Part shown: piece after piece, positions 16,750 through 25,469 of the stretch
Layout of the letters: the number at the start of each line of letters is the position of its first letter
How positions within the stretch are numbered: position 1 is the stretch's first letter
Source: Thermoplasmata archaeon
GTDB taxonomy: Archaea; Thermoplasmatota; Thermoplasmata; Thermoplasmatales; Thermoplasmataceae
DNA length: 64,000 bases
Direction of reading: 5' to 3'
Assembly (NCBI GenBank): GCA_021797355.1
Contig: JAJZZX010000003.1
Coordinates: 1-64,000 of the forward strand
Translations under genes and position numbers: made by a program
The notes under the pieces: generated by a model
Databases searched by the model: none
Told to the model about the DNA's origin: nothing
The model's input: only the letters and a program-made list of their open reading frames with translations

Positions 16750-17523
16750 ATGAGGCTTCCTGCTTTCCTCCGGCTCACATACAGAAACATACGGGTTAAC
16801 ATGGATCTAGGCACGATGATATTCATGCTGGGACTCCCGGCACTGTACCTTCTCGTAATGGGAACCATGTTGCAGAACATAATTCCTGGTGTTGATGTTA
16901 GTTCGGCAAGAATATCATACACTCATTTCCTCGGGCCAGGCATTGTCGCAATGCAGACACTTACTGCTGGCAATATTGGTGGTGGTATGCTCTGGAGTGA
17001 TAGGCGTTGGGGTATGTTTGAGCAGCTTCTTGTTGGCCCTTTCAAGAGAACAGATTACCTGTTGGGAATAATAATGGTTGCAATAATCTTTGCAGTTGCG
17101 GGCAGCATGATAATGCTGGGGCTGTCAGTGCTCATATCTGGCGGTTTTGTCTTCAATATGTTATCCGTATCGCTCACAATGTTATCTCTCATTCTTGGCA
17201 CAATGCTCTTCTCTTCTCTATTCTTGATCATTTCCACGGTTGCAAAGACCATGCAAACGTACAACACAATAACAATTGCACTATTTTTTGTACTGGACTT
17301 TGCCAGCTCTGCATTCTATCCAATTCCAACCACAACTGATGAAGTGATCAGGATCATTTCACTTAGCAATCCGCTCACTTATATAGTGGATGTTACTCGA
17401 ACAGCACTGATTGGAGTCCCGGACACTACGACTTATGTTTATGCACTTGCCATGTTACTGCTTACCGTATTCTTGTTTGTACTAGCAAGACTTCTATATC
17501 GCACTGTGAGGAGCGGAGTATAA
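16750..17523 (+). CDS. ABC-2 type transporter, permease
   Basis: A 257-residue ABC-2 permease with six predicted helices (near 22-40, 58-75, 100-125, 135-160, 167-190 and 226-250) and the characteristic ABC-2 pattern around SNPLTYIVDVTRTALIG. Its ATG directly follows the TAA of the ATPase gene, so the two form one exporter. The substrate is not evident; related pairs export drugs, lipids or polysaccharides. Confidence 0.85.
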   Translation: MRLPAFLRLTYRNIRVNMDLGTMIFMLGLPALYLLVMGTMLQNIIPGVDVSSARISYTHFLGPGIVAMQTLTAGNIGGGMLWSDRRWGMFEQLLVGPFKRTDYLLGIIMVAIIFAVAGSMIMLGLSVLISGGFVFNMLSVSLTMLSLILGTMLFSSLFLIISTVAKTMQTYNTITIALFFVLDFASSAFYPIPTTTDEVIRIISLSNPLTYIVDVTRTALIGVPDTTTYVYALAMLLLTVFLFVLARLLYRTVRSGV

Positions 17524-17638
17524 GGTCCGTGGCATATCAAGCTTAGTTAACATTTTTGCAGTTTTCAATGATTGTAGACTTCAATTCCATTATGAGTTAA
17601 AGAAAATTTATTTGCGTCCAAGCAATAAAGGGAGAGCA

Positions 17639-18001
17639 ATGCACGATCCTGCCGCAAGGTTTTTCAAATGCAGTGATAGAGAAAGAGCCATTTTCGAAGC
17701 AGGGATAAAGCTTGGGACAATATACCACCAGTATGTCGGGGCTCCGCTGAATCTTAGCAATGTACATTCGCTGGAAAGGGCAATGGAGGACAGCGCTAAG
17801 GTGCAGCCATTTGTGGAGGAAGCAAGTGTCAGAATAGATAAGGATATTATCTCGAAGCGGCAGGGTGTATACAAATATATTACGCTGGCAGGAGAGATGC
17901 TTGACGTCAGGATAGTGGTCAGGTACAAGGAAGAACGTATCACAGCGTGCCTGAAGTATGTTCCTGAGATTGACTATCCGTTGATGTATGTTGAAGGATG
18001 A
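17639..18001 (+). CDS. mptD: Archaeal dihydroneopterin aldolase MptD
   Basis: A 120-residue protein of the archaeal DUF372/MptD family, which cleaves 7,8-dihydroneopterin to 6-hydroxymethyl-dihydropterin plus glycolaldehyde. The N-terminal FFKCSDRERAIFEAGIKLGT followed by IYHQYVGAPL is the family signature. The start is ATG 17639 with GGGAGAG just upstream, not the earlier in-frame codon at 17612. It serves the same pathway as mptA at 2.9 kb. The nucleotidase-like gene follows after 7 bases. Confidence 0.8.
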   Translation: MHDPAARFFKCSDRERAIFEAGIKLGTIYHQYVGAPLNLSNVHSLERAMEDSAKVQPFVEEASVRIDKDIISKRQGVYKYITLAGEMLDVRIVVRYKEERITACLKYVPEIDYPLMYVEG

Positions 18002-18008
18002 GGTAAAA

Positions 18009-18551
18009 ATGGCAGTGAAAATAGGAATCACAGGACCTGTGGGGTCTATCAAGGCTGAGGCCCTGCGAAAGATTATTGATATGCTGGAAAAAGACGGGGT
18101 GGTTGTCCAGGGAGTTCTTGTATCCGAAATATCGGAACATTCAAAGCTCCTCGGCTATTCCCTGTTTGATATTGCAACAAAGAAGAAAATAACTTTTGCC
18201 CAGGCGGGCATTGTTTCCAGGGTTAAGATTGACAAACTGGGAGTTGACACGAGGCTGCTGGAGGAAATCCTCATTCCCAGCCTTCAGAAGGCACGGGAAT
18301 CTGCTGACGTCATAGTGATAGACGAGATTGGGAAGCTGGAAAATACGACGAGAAATATTCAGGCTGAGATCGAGACGACCCTGAAATCGGAGAAACCACT
18401 CATTGTTACACTCCACAAGAAGTCAAGGAATCCTGTGCTGCAGGAGATAAGGGCACTTGAGGGAATTAGAGTCTTTGACATAACACCAATAAACAAGAGC
18501 ACGTTGCCATTCAAGGTTCTAAGGGTGCTGAAGGGAGAGGAAGGGCCATGA
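18009..18551 (+). CDS. THEP1-like nucleoside-triphosphatase with altered P-loop
   Basis: A 180-residue P-loop protein of the THEP1/NTPase family. Walker B is intact (VIVIDEIGKLE, about 101-111) and IVTLHKKSRNP matches the family's later motif. The P-loop, normally GPPGVGKTT, reads GPVGSIKAE (residues 9-17): the lysine is kept but the preceding glycine and following Thr are replaced by Ile and Ala. It may bind nucleotide weakly or not hydrolyse it. The start is ATG 18009 after GAGG. It lies in an operon with mptD. Confidence 0.65.
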   Translation: MAVKIGITGPVGSIKAEALRKIIDMLEKDGVVVQGVLVSEISEHSKLLGYSLFDIATKKKITFAQAGIVSRVKIDKLGVDTRLLEEILIPSLQKARESADVIVIDEIGKLENTTRNIQAEIETTLKSEKPLIVTLHKKSRNPVLQEIRALEGIRVFDITPINKSTLPFKVLRVLKGEEGP

Positions 18552-18793
18552 TGCCGGCATTCTTGGGTTTCATAATGCGAAGGCTCTAGGTTCAGCAGTT
18601 TTTAACCTTTATATGAAGACTTTAATCTTCCAGTGATGATCTACTTCAGCAGTTGAACTTTCAATTGACCTGAAGGGACTGTGTCTGTTTCCGGCTTCAG
18701 TATAATACTGGAACCTTCAGGCATTGAAGATTCCCTCATTATACATGACAGAGATGAGGCACGTATTCCAGGATAATCCATTGGCGGAAAAAA

Positions 18794-19867
18794 ATGAAAA
18801 CGTCTACGAGAATAACTGAGGGTTTGGCAGAAATTGAAGTGCCCGATTCATATGCAAAGAAAGGGCCAGGAACACGGTCTGCTGGATTTTATAACGCGGA
18901 ACAGGTGTTGAACAGGGATATCACCATAGCTATACTCTCAGCACTTAAGCCAAAGAGATATCTGGATGGTTTCGGAGGCACTGGTATCCGCGCCATCCGC
19001 GTTAAAAAGGAACTTGGCTTAGATGCCACGGTGTGCGATATAAACCCAGTATCTGAGAACATAATAAGGAACAATGCCAGAATTAATGGTACTGATATAT
19101 GCATAATAAGGGATACGTTCCACTCCGTGGTATCAGGAAACCTGTTTGATTTCATTGACGTTGATCCTTACGGGTCAACTGTGCCTTATCTTGATGCAGC
19201 CATATTTTCAGTTAAGAATCGGGGTTACGTAGCTACTACTGCAACCGACCTGTCGGTGCTGACAGGATCTGTTGGCGTGAAGACGAGACGAAGATACAAT
19301 GCATTTATTGGTAATAATTCCCACAGGCATGAGATGGGTCTCCGCCTTCTTGTTGCTGATGTGGTGAAAAGGGCTGCGGCACTTGACAGGGCTGCTATTC
19401 CAGTCGTATCATTCTGGCACGGGCATTATTACAGGGCAGTTTTCAGGATAGAAAATGGAGGGTCTAGGGCAGACAAGGCCTTGCATAGCATCGGTTTGCT
19501 CAACAGGCGCAGGATGTTTGTCAGTCACTATGATGACATGGACGAGGGGCCCGTCTGGACAGGAAAGCTTCAAACGTCCAGCGTTATCAGGGAGGCTATC
19601 AATAATCGGCCGGCTTATGTACTTAGCCGAAACATGGCTTTTCTATCTTCTCTCTTAAATGAGGATCTTTCGATATTATTCTTCGAGATCACGGATATGG
19701 CGAGATTCCTTGGAAGCAGCATTCCCCCAATGGATAGCATAATCACTGAACTGGAGAACAGGTCAGGGCAGAAGGCTGCTAGAACACACTTTTCCAACAC
19801 CGGAATAAAATTCGGAGGAACTTGGGATATGGTTGAGGAGGCATTTAGGCTCCTGACCCGGTCTTGA
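18794..19867 (+). CDS. trm1: tRNA (guanine26-N2)-dimethyltransferase
   Basis: A 357-residue Trm1, which makes N2,N2-dimethylguanosine at position 26 of tRNA. The SAM-binding motif is YLDGFGGTGIRAIR (about 56-69), the catalytic DVDPYGSTVPYLDAA comes near residue 119, and TATDLSVLTGSVGVKT follows. The length is slightly short of the usual 370-380 residues. The 240 bases upstream hold TATA-like AT stretches but nothing else I can identify. Confidence 0.92.
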   Translation: MKTSTRITEGLAEIEVPDSYAKKGPGTRSAGFYNAEQVLNRDITIAILSALKPKRYLDGFGGTGIRAIRVKKELGLDATVCDINPVSENIIRNNARINGTDICIIRDTFHSVVSGNLFDFIDVDPYGSTVPYLDAAIFSVKNRGYVATTATDLSVLTGSVGVKTRRRYNAFIGNNSHRHEMGLRLLVADVVKRAAALDRAAIPVVSFWHGHYYRAVFRIENGGSRADKALHSIGLLNRRRMFVSHYDDMDEGPVWTGKLQTSSVIREAINNRPAYVLSRNMAFLSSLLNEDLSILFFEITDMARFLGSSIPPMDSIITELENRSGQKAARTHFSNTGIKFGGTWDMVEEAFRLLTRS

Positions 19868-19964
19868 GGGTTGCAAGATAATGGTGCTGCCTAAAAAAAA
19901 GGGGCGGGGCTATTGGAGTCTTGCAACTGAAGATATAAAAACAGCCTACACCTTCAGGTAAGGA

Positions 19965-20783
19965 ATGAACCCATGGATAAGGATTATAAGGCCAGTTAAC
20001 GGCATCATGGGAATCCTGGCAACATACATATCGGGTCTAATTGGCGCTGGCCTCAGGCTGGGGCATTTTCTGATTCCTGTTTCGTTTGCTGCTTTGTCGG
20101 TTTTTCTTGTCACATCAGGAGGTAACATTATCAACGATGTGGTAGACATTGAGACAGACCGCGTGAATCATCCCCGCCGCCCTCTTGTTACAGGCCAAAT
20201 TTCAATAAGAGCCGCGAGAATTGCAGTTGTTGTATCGTTTTCACTAGCATTCGTGCTTAGTGTCATTTTCATATCTCTGCTTTCAGCTTCCGTTGTTGTC
20301 CTTGCCGAACTATTCCTGGTAGCCTATGAGTTCAGGACAAAAAAGCTCGGACTTTCAGGAAACATAATGATAAGCATACTTGTTGGCCTAATATTCATTT
20401 TCGGAGGCATAGCTGTGGATTCCCTGGACAGGATGCTCATTCTCTTCTTCATGGCCACAATGGCGAATCTCTCCCGGGAAATTATCAAGGATATTGAGGA
20501 CATTAATGGAGACACCGACAGGATCACATTCCCAAAAAAACACGGCATTAAGTTTGCAGCCTACGTTGCCGCAATTTCTGTCATTGTTGCCATCATTGCG
20601 TCTTACATTCCATATTATCTTAAAATATTCGATGTCTATTACCTGATCCCAGTGGCACTTTCAGATCTCCTGTTCCTTGTGTCGGCCGGACTAATAGTCA
20701 GGAACCCGGGAAAGAGCCAGCAGGTCTCCAAGATTGCCATGATAGTGGGCCTGGTATCATTCGCAGTGGGCGGTTTAACTTGA
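19965..20783 (+). CDS. Digeranylgeranylglyceryl phosphate synthase (UbiA family)
   Basis: A 272-residue UbiA-family prenyltransferase with about nine membrane helices. The two Asp-rich motifs are NDVVDIETDRVNHPRRPLV (first) and KDIEDINGDTDRITFPKKHG (second). The family member that adds the second geranylgeranyl chain to GGGP in archaeal lipids has this size and spacing. It is immediately followed by GGGP synthase, whose TTG start overlaps its TGA, so the two consecutive steps are co-encoded. Confidence 0.88.
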   Translation: MNPWIRIIRPVNGIMGILATYISGLIGAGLRLGHFLIPVSFAALSVFLVTSGGNIINDVVDIETDRVNHPRRPLVTGQISIRAARIAVVVSFSLAFVLSVIFISLLSASVVVLAELFLVAYEFRTKKLGLSGNIMISILVGLIFIFGGIAVDSLDRMLILFFMATMANLSREIIKDIEDINGDTDRITFPKKHGIKFAAYVAAISVIVAIIASYIPYYLKIFDVYYLIPVALSDLLFLVSAGLIVRNPGKSQQVSKIAMIVGLVSFAVGGLT

Positions 20784-21535
20784 GTGTATATTCAGACATA
20801 CTTGAACAGCTGAAGCAGCACAAGCTTCACATGACGCTGATTGATCCTGCAAGGCAGGATCCGGAAGATTCTGCAGAGATTGCAAACCAGGCAGGACTGG
20901 CTGGGACAGATTTCATAATGATTGGAGGGTCCACAGAAATCGACAGGTATCGCATGGATGAAGCAATTGTTGCCATAAAGAAGAAGTGCCAGCGGAAGGT
21001 CATAATTTTTCCAGGATCGTCATCAATGATCAGCAGGCATGCAGATGCCATATATTTCATGAGCCTCTTGAATTCACGATCGCCGGAATTTCTATTCAGG
21101 CACCAGGTGAGGGCAGCCCCCCATCTTAGAAGGATGAAAATAGAATCCATACCAATGGGTTACCTTGTTTTCAAGCCAGGCATGACAGTTGGACGGGTAG
21201 GAGAAGCAGATCTTCTTGACAACGAGGACCCGGAGAGTGCTGTTTCATACTCTATGGCTGCAGAAATGATGGGCATGAAGATAGTATATCTCGAAGCTGG
21301 CAGTGGCTCCCCCACTACAGTAAGCCCTGCACTGATCTCACATGTCAAGAAGGCCATTAGCATTCCACTCATTGTTGGCGGTGGCATAAGGAACGCATCA
21401 TCAGCTGCAGATATTGCAAGGGCAGGCGCTGACATAGTAGTAACCGGAACTATTGTGGAGGGATGCAGGGATATTTACCAGCGTCTCAGTCCAATAGTAG
21501 AAGCTGTACATAGTGCCAATATGAATACATTTTAA
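20780..21535 (+). CDS. Geranylgeranylglyceryl phosphate synthase
   Basis: A 251-residue PcrB/GGGPS TIM-barrel enzyme, which joins glycerol-1-phosphate to geranylgeranyl diphosphate, the first committed step of archaeal lipids. Visible motifs are LIDPARQDPED, IMIGGST (phosphate), IIFPGSSSMIS, YLEAGSGSPTTVS and VGGGIRNASSA plus ADIVVTGTIVE (phosphate-binding loops). The start is TTG at 20780, overlapping the upstream TGA; the next in-frame ATG would remove the first strand. Confidence 0.92.
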   Translation: MSVYSDILEQLKQHKLHMTLIDPARQDPEDSAEIANQAGLAGTDFIMIGGSTEIDRYRMDEAIVAIKKKCQRKVIIFPGSSSMISRHADAIYFMSLLNSRSPEFLFRHQVRAAPHLRRMKIESIPMGYLVFKPGMTVGRVGEADLLDNEDPESAVSYSMAAEMMGMKIVYLEAGSGSPTTVSPALISHVKKAISIPLIVGGGIRNASSAADIARAGADIVVTGTIVEGCRDIYQRLSPIVEAVHSANMNTF

Positions 21536-21557
21536 TTTTACGTTACGCTTGGGTATC

Positions 21558-21803
21558 ATGCCTGTCATTAGAGTAGATGTTGAATACCTTCCGGGTGTAG
21601 AAGATCCGGAGGCCATTACAATCCTGAAAAATCTCAAGATTCTAGGCTATGATACCATAACAGAAACCAGGACTGCCAAATCCTATGAATTCAGAATAGA
21701 AGGAAAGTTGGAGGAGGCCAGGAGCACAGTTGACGAGATTGCCTCTAAGATTCTCACAAATCCAGTCATTCAGAAATACTCATTACAGGTTGTTGATCCA
21801 TGA
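21558..21803 (+). CDS. purS: Phosphoribosylformylglycinamidine synthase subunit PurS
   Basis: An 81-residue PurS, the small subunit that bridges PurQ and PurL when FGAR is converted to FGAM in purine synthesis. The pattern YLPGVEDPEAITILKNLKILGYD and the closing LTNPVIQKYSLQVV are typical. The start is ATG 21558; a TTG at 21549 is in frame. It overlaps purL by four bases. PurQ is not in the window. Confidence 0.9.
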   Translation: MPVIRVDVEYLPGVEDPEAITILKNLKILGYDTITETRTAKSYEFRIEGKLEEARSTVDEIASKILTNPVIQKYSLQVVDP

Positions 21804-24106
21804 AAGAATCCCTCTCAGGCGTTCGGTCTGTCCCAATCAGGGGTATGGATTTGCGTGCACTGGAATCAACCAGCCAGTCCATGGCTCTCGGACTATCGGG
21901 CGAGGAGATGTTGCGGCTTTCTGATTATTTCAAAGGCTTGGGCAGGGACCCTACTGACGTTGAACTTCAGGCAATGGCTCAGGCATGGAGCGAGCACTGC
22001 TGCTACAAGTCTTCAAAATTCTATCTTAAGAAGTATTTCTCGGGCCTGGAGAAGCATGACGCCATCCTAGCCATGGAGGACGATGCAGGAGTTGTTTCGT
22101 TTGACGATGAGTACGCCTACGTTCTCAAGATGGAGAGCCATAACCACCCGAGTGCCATCGAGCCCTATGGCGGTGCTGCAACAGGAGTTGGCGGCATCAT
22201 ACGGGATGTCCTGTGTATGGGGGCGCAGCCAATTGCGCTTCTGGATTCAATATATTTTGGCGATGTAGGGACACGCCAGTGGAATGACCCCTCACTTCAT
22301 CCGAGATTTGTGCTGGACAATGTTGTTGCAGGCATAAGGGACTACGGCAATAGAGTTGGACTTCCCAATGTGGCCGGATCTGTTGATTTCGATACCTCAT
22401 TCAACCATTCTCCCCTGGTTAACGCTGGATGTATTGGCATAGTGAGGAAGGACAGGATTGTCAGAAGCTTTGTGAACAGGATCGGCGACATATTTGTCCT
22501 GGCAGGGGGAAGGACCGGCAGGGACGGTATTCATGGGGTAAACTTCGCATCGGCCACGCTTGAGGAGCGGAGTGGGCAGAATCGATCAGTGGTTCAGCTG
22601 GGAAATCCAATAATCAAGGAGCCACTCATACATGCCGTGCTTGAGGCTAACGATCTGGGCATGATTGATGGAATGAAAGATCTGGGCGGAGGCGGCCTTT
22701 CTAGTTCTGTTGGAGAAATGTGCTTGGCTGGAGGAGTGTCGGCGGAGATAGACCTTGAAAAGGTTTTGCTCAAGGAACCTAATATGGAGGCCTGGGAGAT
22801 ATGGATTAGCGAGAGCCAGGAGAGGATGCTGATGGCAATAGATCCATCCAGGCTCCCCGAGCTTGAGGAAATCTTCAACCGGTGGGGAATTGAGTTTTCT
22901 GTTATCGGCAAAATTGTTGAGGGAACCAATCTCATATTAAGATACATGGGGGAAAAGGTCCTGGACCTGGATCTGGAATTTCTCACATCAGGGCCGGTTT
23001 ATTGCAGGAATTACGACATACCTCAGAGAAAAGATATTGACTATGTGCTCCCCTCGGAGAGCTTTGACATGGGTGACCTCATAAAGAGGTTTCTGTCCCA
23101 GCCTGAAAATTGTGCAAGATTCAACATTACAAGGCAATATGATCACACTGTGAGGGGTGACACTATCATTCGGCCCATGTCCGGATTCCCAAATCATGAG
23201 ACACATTCAGATGCTGCTGTGATCAAGCCTCTCGAGCATTCAATGAAGGGACTCGCGCTTACCGCAGGTTCAAGGTACAACATGGTGGCTGTGGATCCAA
23301 TGGGGGGCACATTTGGCACCATGGTGGAGGCATATCTTAACATAATGGTAACCGGTTCCAGGCCGACTTCGGTTGTGGACTGCCTGAACCTTGGAAATCC
23401 GGAGGATCCTGCAATTATGGGCCAGCTTGTCCAGATATCATCAGCAATCTCTGAATTCTGCTCAAGACTGGGGCTTCCCGTGGTAGCAGGAAACGTAAGC
23501 CTCTATAACCAGTATCAGGGCATAAATATCAAGCCTGTGCCCAATATAATGATGGTCGGTGTCATAGATGATGTGTCAAACTCAATAAGCTCAGATTTCA
23601 AGGCTGTCGGCAATTCCATTTTCATAATCGGAAAGGAAAGCACAAGCCTTGGAGGCAGCCACCTGCTGAAGTTCCTTGGCAAAACGTCTTCATCCGTTCC
23701 ATGGTTTGATATGGATGAACTGAAGATAATATCTGAAAGTTACCTTAAGGCAGTTCCAAGCGGGATCATAGTCTCCGCACATGATGTATCATCAGGTGGC
23801 CTTATCCAGGCACTCCTGGAAATGTCTTTTGGCGGAGGAATTGGCTTTGACACAGACATAACATTGGTCTCTGGTGCGCGCACACTGGAAAAGCTCTTTT
23901 CTGAGGGTGGTGAGAGGATCATCGTTGAAGTGCCACAATCAAGGGAAAAGGAATTCCTGGAACATTTCAGAGGCATAGCTGTGACAAAACTAGGGAAGAC
24001 AACAGAAGGAAGTGTGCACGTGGATGATTTCGGAATGACAGTAATTGACGGGACAGTTGAGGAATTCAAGGAACCATGGGTACATGGTCTTGACGGGCTC
24101 GTGTGA
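21800..24106 (+). CDS. purL: Phosphoribosylformylglycinamidine synthase subunit PurL
   Basis: A 768-residue small-type PurL, the ATP-dependent synthetase subunit. MAQAWSEHCCYKSSK and KMESHNHPSAIEPYGGAATGVGG are the conserved ATP- and metal-binding regions; DLGGGGLSSSVGEM and, in the second half, SAHDVSSGGLIQALLEMSFGG are the paired AIRS-type motifs. The length fits PurL that works with separate PurS and PurQ. Its ATG overlaps the purS stop. Confidence 0.95.
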   Translation: MKESLSGVRSVPIRGMDLRALESTSQSMALGLSGEEMLRLSDYFKGLGRDPTDVELQAMAQAWSEHCCYKSSKFYLKKYFSGLEKHDAILAMEDDAGVVSFDDEYAYVLKMESHNHPSAIEPYGGAATGVGGIIRDVLCMGAQPIALLDSIYFGDVGTRQWNDPSLHPRFVLDNVVAGIRDYGNRVGLPNVAGSVDFDTSFNHSPLVNAGCIGIVRKDRIVRSFVNRIGDIFVLAGGRTGRDGIHGVNFASATLEERSGQNRSVVQLGNPIIKEPLIHAVLEANDLGMIDGMKDLGGGGLSSSVGEMCLAGGVSAEIDLEKVLLKEPNMEAWEIWISESQERMLMAIDPSRLPELEEIFNRWGIEFSVIGKIVEGTNLILRYMGEKVLDLDLEFLTSGPVYCRNYDIPQRKDIDYVLPSESFDMGDLIKRFLSQPENCARFNITRQYDHTVRGDTIIRPMSGFPNHETHSDAAVIKPLEHSMKGLALTAGSRYNMVAVDPMGGTFGTMVEAYLNIMVTGSRPTSVVDCLNLGNPEDPAIMGQLVQISSAISEFCSRLGLPVVAGNVSLYNQYQGINIKPVPNIMMVGVIDDVSNSISSDFKAVGNSIFIIGKESTSLGGSHLLKFLGKTSSSVPWFDMDELKIISESYLKAVPSGIIVSAHDVSSGGLIQALLEMSFGGGIGFDTDITLVSGARTLEKLFSEGGERIIVEVPQSREKEFLEHFRGIAVTKLGKTTEGSVHVDDFGMTVIDGTVEEFKEPWVHGLDGLV

Positions 24107-24124
24107 CGCTGGTGGTTGATGTGT

Positions 24125-24391
24125 ATGGCTGATGATATATATTCTAGGACTACATTTTTGCGTGAAAAGGACGTTACTGTAGAAGTAAATTACAGGCTTG
24201 GCTTCGACGCGGACAGAACCTGCGGATACTCAAGGATATACAAGGGGAAGATATCAGATTCCCAGGATGATGAAAACTACGAGATATACCAGGAACTCTA
24301 TGAGTGCGGCCTTGGGGTCGAGGAAGTTCAGAGGAGATATGAGCGCCTCATAGCTGAAGTCATGGATGGGAAAATTGATGTTGATTTCTAG
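24125..24391 (+). CDS. Hypothetical acidic protein after purL
   Basis: An 88-residue acidic protein with mixed alpha/beta character (VTVEVNYRLGFD, then NYEIYQELYECGLGVEEVQR). I recognise no family. It begins 18 bases after purL and may be co-transcribed with it; the ATG at 24125 is chosen over 24116 because GGTGG lies at a better distance. Convergent with the riboflavin kinase gene, overlapping by four bases. Confidence 0.5.
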   Translation: MADDIYSRTTFLREKDVTVEVNYRLGFDADRTCGYSRIYKGKISDSQDDENYEIYQELYECGLGVEEVQRRYERLIAEVMDGKIDVDF

Positions 24392-25062
24392 TTGAATGGT
24401 CCTTCAATTTCCACTGCAACTCTCTGGCCGTCAGCAAGCGAAAGCTTCTCTCTCAGGTATACTGGCGAGATTATTTCCATGACATCACTGTATACCGATC
24501 TCTCCGGAAATATAACTGCGCACTGAACTCCCCCTATCTTACCAGTGAAGCACTTCACCGGGCCGTACGTCCTGTCTTCAGTTACGAAGCCATCAATGTG
24601 TATGCCGTCCATGGACCGGAGTTTCCTTAATGACAGCTCAGAGGACTGATCTATCCTGACATTCAGGGTGCCAAGGTAGGGGACATAGCCCAGCTTTTCC
24701 TGGAACTGGATGACATAGAATTTCCTTGAGATGTAGTACCGTCCTTCCCCCAGGCCACTCTGGACAATTCCGGAAAGATTCATCTTCGCCTGTTTCTCAA
24801 GCAGTATCCCAAGATCAGTGTATTCCTTGAGCAGAATTTCCAGGCCCTTTGGAGTGATCTCAATTTCCTGCCTTCTTCCGTTCATCTGCCTAGTTATGAG
24901 GCCCTGCTTCAGTAGTTCAAGTATCATCCTTGATGCTGATTGCTGGCTTATTCCCATATATCTGGCTAGTTCGCCTGAAGATATGCTTACTCTGGACCGT
25001 GAGCCAGCAATGCTTTTCAGCGCCTTGATAGCCCAGTATCTGAAATTGAGGTATTCCGCCAT
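24388..25062 (-). CDS. ribK: CTP-dependent riboflavin kinase with regulatory winged helix
   Basis: A 224-residue two-domain protein. Residues 1-90 are a MarR-like winged helix (SGELARYMGISQQSASRMIL is its helix-turn-helix). Residues about 93-224 are archaeal riboflavin kinase, which uses CTP to make FMN: GLGEGRYYISRKFY is the CTP loop and LGTLNVRI the substrate strand. This fusion is the RbkR type known to repress riboflavin genes in archaea, so it probably controls the rib operon at 6.4 kb. Transcribed leftward, opposite to purL. Confidence 0.88.
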   Translation of the reverse strand: MAEYLNFRYWAIKALKSIAGSRSRVSISSGELARYMGISQQSASRMILELLKQGLITRQMNGRRQEIEITPKGLEILLKEYTDLGILLEKQAKMNLSGIVQSGLGEGRYYISRKFYVIQFQEKLGYVPYLGTLNVRIDQSSELSLRKLRSMDGIHIDGFVTEDRTYGPVKCFTGKIGGVQCAVIFPERSVYSDVMEIISPVYLREKLSLADGQRVAVEIEGPFN

Positions 25063-25103
25063 TCCTTTGCCCCGGAGTAATTGCTATCTGTATAATCTAC
25101 TTT

Positions 25104-25463
25104 TCACAGGGAGACACCGATCTTGCGCCCGCCATGTATCGAATATGTACGGATGCCGGCACTGCGAGCTCGATCCAGGAGAAGCCGGTCATTGGTAAGA
25201 ATTGCTGACCCTGAGGCTGAGGCGGCATCAAGAATACAGTCATCACCTCTGCCAGAGCCGTGAAGTTGCGGGAAGGTGAGAGCCAGCTTCAGTGCGCCAG
25301 AGGCGAATGGAACCCTGCTGGACAGGCCCTGCAATTCCGCAATGGTGCAATCGGTAACATACAAAGCAGATATTTCAGGAAAGAGGAGCAGCTGTGATCT
25401 TATGTCAACCTTGTTCTTCAGGGCATAGATTAGTGAATTTGTGTCAACGATTATGCCGCTCAT
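25104..25463 (-). CDS. PIN-domain ribonuclease-like protein
   Basis: A 119-residue PIN-domain protein with the acidic pattern intact: IIVDTNSLIYAL (Asp7), CTIAELQGL (Glu43), DDCILDAASASGSAIL (Asp) and TNDRLLLDRA (Asp). It resembles the archaeal Fcf1/Utp24-like PIN family, which sits beside translation genes, more than VapC toxins; there is no antitoxin gene next to it. It follows aIF2-beta by six bases, suggesting a role in rRNA processing or translation. Confidence 0.75.
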   Translation of the reverse strand: MSGIIVDTNSLIYALKNKVDIRSQLLLFPEISALYVTDCTIAELQGLSSRVPFASGALKLALTFPQLHGSGRGDDCILDAASASGSAILTNDRLLLDRARSAGIRTYSIHGGRKIGVSL

Positions 25464-25469
25464 TTCTGC

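Noticed and set aside
18634-18671. Possible C/D-box guide RNA (GTGATGA ... CTGA)
   Set aside because: Only the outer C and D boxes fit; no convincing D' and C' boxes, and the spacing is short.
25104-25463. VapC toxin of a toxin-antitoxin pair
   Set aside because: No antitoxin gene is adjacent; the gene follows aIF2-beta and its sequence fits the Fcf1-like PIN group better.
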